64,000 nucleotides of DNA from an uncultured Caldilineaceae bacterium (GTDB lineage: Bacteria; Chloroflexota; Anaerolineae; Caldilineales; Caldilineaceae). Where the stretch lies: NCBI GenBank assembly GCA_958295915.1, contig OY282381.1, forward strand, positions 4,894,001-4,958,000, written 5' to 3'. The notes beneath the pieces were generated by a model that worked only from the letters and a program-made list of their open reading frames with translations, did not search any database and was not told where the DNA came from. A program made the position numbers and the translations under genes. Positions 7,844-14,209 of the stretch are shown here, in pieces; the stretch's first letter is position 1, and each line of letters opens with the position of its first letter.

Positions 7844-9683
7844 CTTTTGGACTGCATTCATTGTTCTGAACGCATTGCTTTTCTTCCCAGTCGTCCTTAT
7901 CGACCGGGAAGATGGGTCGATTCTGCCGACGATCCACTTCGCAGGACGCTCTTTAGAGCAGATCTGGCGGCAGATGGTTGTCTGGCGCAGAACGCCAGAT
8001 CTGCTGCGCTTTAACTCCGAACTCATTCTCTTCATCAGCCTGTGGACGCTATGCCCTCCGCTTCGCACGACGAGTGTGCGCCGCGGATTCATCGTCACCT
8101 ATCTTTTTTTCTTTTCCTATTACCTCTATGAAGGCGTCTCTCTCACATTTTTCAGCGTCGAACCGGTCTTTTATAGCCAGTTGCGGATGGCCACAGAAGG
8201 ATTCAGCTTTTTCCTGCAAAACGCCCGCGTCACATTCGGATTTGTGGCCGCGATCGTTCTGCTCATCGTTGCCGGCGCAGCTGTCGTTGCGCGCCTGGCT
8301 AGACTCGTCCTGCCAATCCAACACGGGATCGCGGGCGTCTCGCCCGCAAGTCGTCCGGCGCCGTGGACCCAGCAACTGAATATCCAGCGCGCGACAGCAG
8401 CCAGGCCGCAGTACAGTCTGAGCCCGGCATCGCGCATCGCTTTGGGTCTGCTGACAGTTCTTATTGTCGCGCAGGCCTATACCCGCCAGGACCAGCTCAG
8501 CCGTCCGGAAATGGTGTTCGGCAGTCTTGTGGCGAAACTGAGCCGAAATATCGCTGAATCCTGGCGCGTTTACGACAATGTTCAACGATTTGACGATTCG
8601 GAGGCGCGCCGCGCGTACGATTATAGCGGCTACAGTTTGGCGCAACGGCCCAGTGTGTACATCATTTTCAGCGAATCATACGGAAGTGTTCTCTACAAAC
8701 GATCCGATTGGCGTTCCCAATACCGGGTTTTGACCCAGCGGCTGGAAGAGACATTGGCTGCAGCGGGCTGGCATGTCGCATCGGCCCGCAGTCTGGCTCC
8801 CACATGGGGGGGTGGCTCGTGGATGTCCTACACCAGCGCTCTCTTCGGCCTGCGTATTGATTCAGACCCACAGTATTATGCGCTCTTGGATATCTATCAA
8901 CTGGAAGAGTACCCGGATTTGGGGCGGTTTCTGAAAAGTCAGGGCTACCGTTACTATCGCTTAACCGCGCTATCGATGGGGCTGCCGAAAACTGTATGGA
9001 AGAAATATGCCAACTTTTTCGGCGTAGACCGTTGGTTGAAATATGAAGACTTGAACTTTGTCGGCCCTGAATACGGCTGGGGACCGGCTCCTCCAGATCA
9101 ATTCTCTCTGAATTTCGCCCGCCAGACCATTCGTCAGGAAACAGACGGACCGTTTCTGTTTTTTACCATAACGCAGAACTCCCATTACCCGTGGACACCG
9201 CTGCCTGCCTTGACCGATCCATGGCAGGCGTTGAACGCGCTGGGGGACGCGCCGCCGCCCTCGTCAGAACTGATCGAACACAGCCAACGCCGGCAAAACT
9301 ACTGGAATGCCGTCGAATATCAGTTGGAAATGCTCACAGACTTCATTGTGAGCGAGCCGAATGAGAAGGCGATCTTCGTGCTGGTGGGGGACCACCAACC
9401 GCCTCGGGTCTCCCGACGGGAGGACGGTTGGGATACGCCAATACATATCATTGCCAGAAACCAGCCTTTTGTTGCATCATTTGAAGAGTATGGCTTTGAA
9501 AGCGGACTGGCCGTGTGGCAATCTGAGCCGACCTTTCGGCATGAGGGCTTCTATTCGCTATTTGTCCGCCAGCTATTGGCCGCTTTCGGAGGCGGCGACC
9601 GCGCCTTGCCTGCCTATCTGCCTGAGGGCGTTCGCTTTGTCGAAGGATCGTTTTCCGGCTCCTCCCCGGAATCGAAGGAGTAA
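7782..9683 (+). CDS. Membrane-anchored LTA synthase/sulfatase-superfamily phosphotransferase
   Basis: About 630 residues: four or five hydrophobic segments in the first 200 residues, then an extracellular alkaline-phosphatase-fold domain. That domain has VYIIFSESYGS, the WGGGSWMSYTSALFG loop where the nucleophile region lies, and the metal-binding GDHQPPR. Such enzymes transfer phosphoglycerol or related groups outside the membrane. No ATG is available; TTG at 7782 is a compromise and the frame is open back to 7704 (also TTG), overlapping CHAD. An in-frame family A palindrome (8325-8350) adds GIAGVSPAS in the linker between membrane and catalytic parts. The superfamily call is good; the substrate is unknown. 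Confidence 0.75.
   Translation: MSTASKATGNDTSRKVSPDLSFWTAFIVLNALLFFPVVLIDREDGSILPTIHFAGRSLEQIWRQMVVWRRTPDLLRFNSELILFISLWTLCPPLRTTSVRRGFIVTYLFFFSYYLYEGVSLTFFSVEPVFYSQLRMATEGFSFFLQNARVTFGFVAAIVLLIVAGAAVVARLARLVLPIQHGIAGVSPASRPAPWTQQLNIQRATAARPQYSLSPASRIALGLLTVLIVAQAYTRQDQLSRPEMVFGSLVAKLSRNIAESWRVYDNVQRFDDSEARRAYDYSGYSLAQRPSVYIIFSESYGSVLYKRSDWRSQYRVLTQRLEETLAAAGWHVASARSLAPTWGGGSWMSYTSALFGLRIDSDPQYYALLDIYQLEEYPDLGRFLKSQGYRYYRLTALSMGLPKTVWKKYANFFGVDRWLKYEDLNFVGPEYGWGPAPPDQFSLNFARQTIRQETDGPFLFFTITQNSHYPWTPLPALTDPWQALNALGDAPPPSSELIEHSQRRQNYWNAVEYQLEMLTDFIVSEPNEKAIFVLVGDHQPPRVSRREDGWDTPIHIIARNQPFVASFEEYGFESGLAVWQSEPTFRHEGFYSLFVRQLLAAFGGGDRALPAYLPEGVRFVEGSFSGSSPESKE
8325..8350. repeat. Dispersed repeat family A, in frame inside the LTA-synthase-like gene
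   Basis: GGGATCGCGGGCGTCTCGCC and on to 8350, with GCGGGCG-TCT-CGCCCGC as hairpin. Read in frame as GIAGVSPAS, between the last membrane segment and the catalytic domain. Confidence 0.8.
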
Positions 9684-9723
9684 TGGTAGGATGGATAGGA
9701 TAAAATCATGGTCAATCCTGTAT

Positions 9724-9785
9724 AATCATATGAATCATAGTCGATTTTTCCTTGCGTCCTTGCGACATTGCCTTTCTTTTTGTGG
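9724..9785. repeat. Dispersed repeat family D, copy 2
   Basis: ATGAATCATAGTCGAT, then TTTTTCCTTGCGTCC and TTGCGACATTGCCTTTCTTT, clearly related to 1976-2043. It fills the gap between the sulfatase-like gene and the YceI gene. Confidence 0.65.
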
Positions 9786-9816
9786 GCGCTCGCAAAGGAA
9801 CGTCTCTGCTTACACC

Positions 9817-10524
9817 GTGAAAACACAACTTCTACTGCTTAGCTTGATATTGGTGGCATTCCTGAGCGTCGGCTGTACTGATCGAGACACCACACAGACG
9901 TTGTCGCCGGAAGCGGCCGCGTCTTTCGCCACGCTGCCTCCGCTCAGCCTGCGTGAGGAAAAGGGATTGCAAACGTTCCAGATTATTCCCGCTCAGTCCC
10001 AAGCGGTATATGTTGTAGATGAGGAGCTCTTCCCGGACGCAACCCGAAAGTACGGCCTGGCAGTCGGAAAGACCAAAGTGACCGGCGTCACACAGGATGT
10101 GGAAGGGCTGTTGCAGATCGACCTGGCAGGCAATACAATTGGCGTCAACCGTTTCGCAGTCTATTTGCCGACCTTGCGTACAGATCAGAGCCTGCGAGAT
10201 GGATGGATTCAGGACAACGCATTGGAGTCAAACCGTTTTCCTTTGGCGGTTTTCATCGCCACACAAATCCGGGACGCGCCGCAGAACTACCAGGAGGGCG
10301 ATCCGACCCGCTTTCAATTGGATGGTGCACTGACCCTCCGTGGCATGACACTGCCCACTGTCTGGAACGTGACGGCCAGCTTGCGCGGCGATACAATCAG
10401 CGCCAGCGCCGAGACTCGACTACAGATGACAGATTTTGGCTTTGATCCGCCCAACTTTGCCAATACACTCACCGTTCAGAACGAGTTTACCATCCGCATC
10501 GATTTCATTGCTGTGGAGCAGTAG
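9817..10524 (+). CDS. YceI-family lipoprotein
   Basis: A 235-residue exported protein. The GTG at 9817 gives a clean lipoprotein signal: MKTQ, a hydrophobic stretch, and the lipobox LSVGC (Cys near residue 20). Starting further upstream at the ATG of 9730 would only add residues encoded by dispersed repeat D. The mature part is a YceI lipocalin-like barrel: VDEELFPDAT, the FxVYLPTLRTDQSLRDGW region, the central SNRFPLAVF, and the closing LTVQNEFTIRIDFIA. YceI proteins bind isoprenoid-like ligands; no specific role can be given here. Confidence 0.85.
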   Translation: MKTQLLLLSLILVAFLSVGCTDRDTTQTLSPEAAASFATLPPLSLREEKGLQTFQIIPAQSQAVYVVDEELFPDATRKYGLAVGKTKVTGVTQDVEGLLQIDLAGNTIGVNRFAVYLPTLRTDQSLRDGWIQDNALESNRFPLAVFIATQIRDAPQNYQEGDPTRFQLDGALTLRGMTLPTVWNVTASLRGDTISASAETRLQMTDFGFDPPNFANTLTVQNEFTIRIDFIAVEQ

Positions 10525-10533
10525 CAAGATCCA

Positions 10534-11640
10534 ATGCCTGATGGCGTTCTTCACCCTGGGAACGCAGGCGTCTCGCCTGCATCGAATCGAATCTCGGCGC
10601 AGCAGCCATTGTCAACGGTCAGCGCCGATCGCCGCCTGCCGGCCACAGACCCTTTCGACGCCGAGGTCGTCGCCAGAGCCAAAGCCCTGGCGGCCGGGTT
10701 GAAGGCTCGCCTGCAAACCGTGCCTCTCCCGCCGCCGATCGTCGAAGTTGCGTATCTGTTGGAAGAAAGCCGCAACCCGGCCTGCCCTTTGCTGGAGCGT
10801 ATTCGCATTCTGGGGCTGCTTGCGTCCAGTCTGGATCAGTACTTTGCAGAGCATGCGCCTGTTCCAAGCGGTCACGCGTCTGCCCCGACAGCCCTCCGTC
10901 CGGACGGGGCAACCTCCCACCCTTTGGCTGCCATTGCGGACGCGCCGTTCGATTGGGAGGAGATCACTGCGCGTCTGGAGCCGCTCTTGCAGCAGGCCTT
11001 CGTCGATTTGCAAGAGACATTGCTGCCGGCTCTGGCGGCAGAGTACGGCATCGCGCTACGCCGGCCCCAGGACCTAAGCGGACAGCAGCGGGAACACCTG
11101 CGCCAGTTTTTCCATCAACAGATCTATCCAATGTTGACGCCCCTGGCGATCGATCCGGGCCACCCGTTTCCGTTCATCAGCTCGCACAGCCTCAATCTGT
11201 TGGTTCATCTCAGCCGCCCGGAGGCAGGAGTCGGCCCGCTTTCATATGCCAGGATCAAAGTGCCGCCCCTGTTGTCCCGTTTTGTCGGCGTTCCAACATC
11301 CGCAGGGCCGCGCCTGTATCTGTGGAGCGAAGACGCGGTGGCCGACTTTCTCAGCGACCTTTTCCCCGGCATGCAAGTCGAGAGAGTCTTTCTTTTCCGG
11401 GTCCTGCGGGCTACCCACCGCAGCCACTACAGCGACACACTGGCAGCCCAGAGTCGACGGCTGCGCAACCTGCAGTTGGCCTCGCCGGTCGTGCGTCTGG
11501 AGGTCGAAGCATCCATGCCGGATCGTCTGGTGGAGTGGCTGGCCTACCATCTGCCTGTGCCGCTCCACCTGTGCTACCGCAGCGCCGGTCCCTTGGCGTT
11601 GTTTCAACTGGTCGATCTGGCCAATCTCGCGCATGCGTGA
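10534..11640 (+). CDS. ppk1: Polyphosphate kinase 1, N-terminal and head domains only (truncated)
   Basis: PPK1 makes polyphosphate from ATP and is normally about 690-720 residues. Here 368 residues cover the N-terminal helical domain (with ASSLDQYFAEH instead of the usual LDEFFMVR) and the head domain (FFHQQIYPMLTPLAIDPGHP, FISSHSLNLLV). The frame then stops at 11640, before either C-terminal domain with the phosphorylated histidine, and no continuation is seen in other frames because a promoter and T-box follow at once. The first 20 or so residues contain GNAGVSPAS from a family A repeat. The product is unlikely to be a working kinase; it may be a relic or a polyphosphate-binding protein. 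Confidence 0.8.
   Translation: MPDGVLHPGNAGVSPASNRISAQQPLSTVSADRRLPATDPFDAEVVARAKALAAGLKARLQTVPLPPPIVEVAYLLEESRNPACPLLERIRILGLLASSLDQYFAEHAPVPSGHASAPTALRPDGATSHPLAAIADAPFDWEEITARLEPLLQQAFVDLQETLLPALAAEYGIALRRPQDLSGQQREHLRQFFHQQIYPMLTPLAIDPGHPFPFISSHSLNLLVHLSRPEAGVGPLSYARIKVPPLLSRFVGVPTSAGPRLYLWSEDAVADFLSDLFPGMQVERVFLFRVLRATHRSHYSDTLAAQSRRLRNLQLASPVVRLEVEASMPDRLVEWLAYHLPVPLHLCYRSAGPLALFQLVDLANLAHA
10557..10582. repeat. Dispersed repeat family A in the 5' end of the ppk1 remnant
   Basis: GGGAACGCAGGCGTCTCGCC and on to 10582, with GCAGGCG-TCT-CGCCTGC as palindrome. It is read in frame as NAGVSPAS. Confidence 0.75.
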
Positions 11641-11644
11641 GATT

Positions 11645-11673
11645 TTGACAGCGCCATCCGGCTGTGATATCCT
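11645..11673 (+). promoter_or_regulatory. Promoter of the serS T-box transcript
   Basis: TTGACA (11645-11650), 17-base spacer, TATCCT (11668-11673), starting five bases after the ppk1 stop codon. It lies just upstream of the T-box leader, so the leader RNA would begin near 11680. Confidence 0.7.
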
Positions 11674-11679
11674 AGCTAT

Positions 11680-11910
11680 CATATAGGGATACATAAGGCT
11701 GCGATTGAGACCATGGACCGTTTGCCCGCACTTTCAGAGAGTTGCCGGACGCTGCAAGGCAATAGGCGACGAACGGTTTAGCGCCCCAGGAGCTTCCGGC
11801 AGGAAATGGCCGGACGGTCTGCCCCGATATCGGCACAATGAGGCATGAATCTCTGCGAACTCAGGTGGTACCACGGGTCCCCTCGTCCTGAAATAGGCGA
11901 GGGGATTTTT
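11680..11910 (+). promoter_or_regulatory. T-box riboswitch controlling serS
   Basis: The leader between the ppk1 remnant and serS carries the T-box sequence AGGTGGTACCACGG (about 11863-11876). This pairs with the 3' end of uncharged tRNA to form the antiterminator and is followed directly by a strong terminator hairpin. The upstream 180 bases contain GCGATTGAGACCATGGACC and several stems in the position of stem I. I cannot assign the specifier codon with confidence by eye. The downstream serS and two tRNA-Ser genes make tRNA-Ser the expected ligand. Uncharged tRNA-Ser would let transcription read through into serS. Confidence 0.9.
11879..11910 (+). terminator. T-box-associated intrinsic terminator
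   Basis: CCCCTCG (11879-11885) pairs with CGAGGGG (11898-11904), followed by ATTTTT. The 5' arm directly follows the T-box sequence, as needed for terminator/antiterminator switching. Confidence 0.9.
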
Positions 11911-11973
11911 CGTTACATGCCGTATCGCGTGGTGAGAACTCACCACGAACCACGAACTTTGTAGGAGCGAAAG

Positions 11974-13308
11974 ATGCTTGACATACGTTGGATGCGGGAA
12001 AACCGGGCAGCTTTAGCTGAGGCGATGGCGAAATTGAATGACACGGAAGCGCCCTGGGAGCTGGCTCTGGATCTGGACGCAAAGCGCCGCCGCCTGCTGC
12101 AACAAGGGGAAGCGCTGCGGGCAGAACGGAACACCGGCTCCAAACGGATCGGAGCGCTTTTTCGGGAGAAGAAAACAGAAGAAGCCGGCGCGCTGAAACA
12201 GAGAATGAGCGCGATCGGCGCTGAAATCACTCACATTGATGATGAACTGCGCCGGGTGGAAACAGCCTTCCACAACGCCATGATGCGCATCCCCAATCCG
12301 CCTGAACCGGACGTGCCGGTGGCCCCGGATGAAGAGGGCAATGTCGTTGTCTCCCAGTGGGGTGAGATGCCTCAATTTGACTTCGAGCCCCAAGCCCATT
12401 GGGATTTGGGGCCAAAGCTGGGGATCATCGACTTCGAGCGCGGCATTGCCGTCGCCGGCAGCCGTTTCTATTTCCTGAAAGGAGCCGGCGCCCGGCTGCA
12501 ACGCGTCCTGTCGAACTGGTTTCTGGATGTGCATATCAACGAGCACGGCTATACGGAACTGTATCCGCCTATGATGGTGCGTGGACATTCCATGCAAGGC
12601 ACAGGCAATCTGCCCAAGTTTGGCGAGAATCTCTACCGCGACGCTGAGGAGGACTACTGGTTCATCCCCACCGCGGAAGTGTCGATCACCAACATGCACC
12701 GGGACGAGATCCTGGAGGCAGGCGCCCTGCCCCGCTACTACGTGGCCAGCACGCCCTGCTTTCGCCGGGAGAAGATGTCCGCCGGCAAGGATGTGCGCGG
12801 CATCAAACGCGTGCATCAGTTCGAGAAAGTGGAGATGGTCAAATTTGTGGAGCCAGCAACGGGGCGTGAGGAATTGGAATCGCTCACCCGGGCCGCGGAA
12901 GTGCTGCTGGAAAGACTCAATTTGCCCTATCGCCGCGTTGCCATCGCCACCGGTGATCTGTCATTCGTGGCCGCGATCAAATACGATCTGGAGGTGTGGG
13001 CCGCCGGCTGCCGCGAGTGGCTGGAGGTCAGCTCCTGTTCCCTGTTCCGCGACTTTCAGGCGCGGCGCGCCAACATCCGCTACCGACCGCAAGAGGGCGC
13101 GCGCCCGGCCTATGTCTACACGCTCAATGGCTCTGGACTGGCCCTGCCGCGGGTGATTATCGCCCTCTTGGAAAACAACCAACAGGCCGACGGCAGCATC
13201 CGTCTGCCCGAGGTGTTGCGCCCATATCTTGGAAGTAAAATGGAGATTCGCTCTGCGGCCCAGGCAGGTGGCGGGCGTCGTCAAACCCAACTGGCGCGCG
13301 ACATTTGA
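11974..13308 (+). CDS. serS: Seryl-tRNA synthetase
   Basis: A class II aminoacyl-tRNA synthetase that charges tRNA-Ser. The 444-residue protein starts MLDIRWMRENRAALAEAM with the antiparallel coiled-coil arm (about residues 25-105). Motif 2 is STPCFRREKMSAGKDVRGI and motif 3 is NGSGLALPRVIIALLENNQQ. Full family length. TAGGAG lies upstream of the ATG. Its own T-box leader and the two tRNA-Ser genes right behind it make this a compact serine-decoding locus. The stop codon overlaps the -35 box of the tRNA promoter. In motif 3 most homologues have GLAVGR; here LALPR. Confidence 0.97.
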   Translation: MLDIRWMRENRAALAEAMAKLNDTEAPWELALDLDAKRRRLLQQGEALRAERNTGSKRIGALFREKKTEEAGALKQRMSAIGAEITHIDDELRRVETAFHNAMMRIPNPPEPDVPVAPDEEGNVVVSQWGEMPQFDFEPQAHWDLGPKLGIIDFERGIAVAGSRFYFLKGAGARLQRVLSNWFLDVHINEHGYTELYPPMMVRGHSMQGTGNLPKFGENLYRDAEEDYWFIPTAEVSITNMHRDEILEAGALPRYYVASTPCFRREKMSAGKDVRGIKRVHQFEKVEMVKFVEPATGREELESLTRAAEVLLERLNLPYRRVAIATGDLSFVAAIKYDLEVWAAGCREWLEVSSCSLFRDFQARRANIRYRPQEGARPAYVYTLNGSGLALPRVIIALLENNQQADGSIRLPEVLRPYLGSKMEIRSAAQAGGGRRQTQLARDI

Positions 13309-13334
13309 CACAGTTGCCGCCCGCGGTGTATACT
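13305..13334 (+). promoter_or_regulatory. Promoter of the tRNA-Ser/Ser/Arg cluster
   Basis: TTGACA (13305-13310) overlapping the serS stop, 18-base spacer, TATACT (13329-13334). It lies about 100 bases before the first tRNA and would allow tRNA synthesis independent of the T-box. Confidence 0.7.
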
Positions 13335-13432
13335 GTAGAAGTCAATGGCTGGAAAGTCCAGGCTCGGCGAGGATAGTCTGAAGTCCAACGGCGCTACTCA
13401 AACTGGCTCAACAGAGAGAGCCCTGAAGAAAT

Positions 13433-13523
<91 letters not shown>

Positions 13524-13544
13524 CCGCAGCCGACACAGTAATAA

Positions 13545-13638
<94 letters not shown>

Positions 13639-13641
13639 TAC

Positions 13642-13715
13642 GCGCCAGTAGCTCAGTGGATTAGAGCGCCGCCCTGCGGAGGCGAAGGTCGCAGGTTCGA
13701 ATCCTGCCTGGCGTA
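13642..13715 (+). tRNA. tRNA-Arg (anticodon GCG)
   Basis: The acceptor GCGCCAG pairs with CTGGCGT (13708-13714, first pair G-U) and the discriminator is A. The D-arm GCTCAGTGGATTAGAGC and T-arm GCAGG-TTCGAAT-CCTGC are standard. The anticodon loop CTGCGGA gives anticodon GCG, where most bacteria have ACG (inosine). The first pair of the anticodon stem is C-A. The body otherwise closely resembles bacterial tRNA-Arg(ACG). Confidence 0.88.
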
Positions 13716-14063
13716 CTGTCACGACGAAACTCTGCAAGCCCAACTCTCGGCCGCACAGCAATTCCACGCCGACTTTTACCCCGACCTTTTAGGAAAGATG
13801 ACGACATTGAGCGCAGACCGCCACGCGGTCTGCCCGCTTTGTCGCGCTGCTCGCAGTCGGTCCGACGCAGTGTGCGCATGCTGCGAATGAACAAAATTGA
13901 CTTGCTCCATTCGCAGTTCATCAATGGGGCCGGGCCCTCGCGGCCCGGAGATGGGTTGTGCTTCTACCCACAATATGACAACATAAATCCTTCAAAGGGG
14001 TCTGGTCTTCGGGCTTGATGCCCTGTTTCGGCCAGAAATCTAAAATCAGCTCGAAATTGAGTA
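13716..14063. other. Gene-free stretch between tRNA-Arg and the cas promoter, rich in inverted repeats
   Basis: No credible gene. It contains three perfect hairpins: GCAGACCGC-CAC-GCGGTCTGC (13813-13833), CTGCGAATG (13881-13889) with CATTCGCAG (13908-13916), and CCGGGCC-CTCGC-GGCCCGG (13930-13948). None is followed by a T-tract. Also here is the left half of an 11-bp inverted repeat that brackets the cas promoter. Confidence 0.6.
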
Positions 14064-14111
14064 TTGACAGATGCCTTGGCATCTGTTATACTTGATCTAC
14101 GTTGTCATATT
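13972..14111. promoter_or_regulatory. Inverted 11-mers bracketing the cas promoter
   Basis: AATATGACAAC at 13972-13982 and its exact reverse complement GTTGTCATATT at 14101-14111, one upstream and one just downstream of the cas promoter. The arrangement suggests two binding sites for one regulator, possibly with looping. Confidence 0.5.
14064..14092 (+). promoter_or_regulatory. cas operon promoter with palindromic operator
   Basis: TTGACA (14064-14069), exactly 17 bases, TATACT (14087-14092). The spacer and part of the -35 form a perfect palindrome, ACAGATGCC-TT-GGCATCTGT (14067-14086). A dimeric repressor bound there would block RNA polymerase directly. It lies 118 bases before the chosen cas3 start. 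Confidence 0.8.
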
Positions 14112-14209
14112 CTGCAAAATAAAGCCTGGGCACAAATTAGGTGCCTGGTCTTTCCAACAGCATTCAGCCACGGTTAATTGTAACACAAACGCTACCAGGA
14201 GAGTGTTGG

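Noticed and set aside
13345..13370. TGGAAAGTCCAGGCT resembles the conserved GAGGAAAGTCC of RNase P RNA
   Set aside because: Nothing downstream follows the RNase P core, and the tRNA starts only 60 bases later. It is most likely the 5' leader of the tRNA transcript.
13716..14140. Integrase or att site duplication beside tRNA-Arg
   Set aside because: I looked for a second copy of the tRNA 3' end within the window and for integrase motifs and saw neither.
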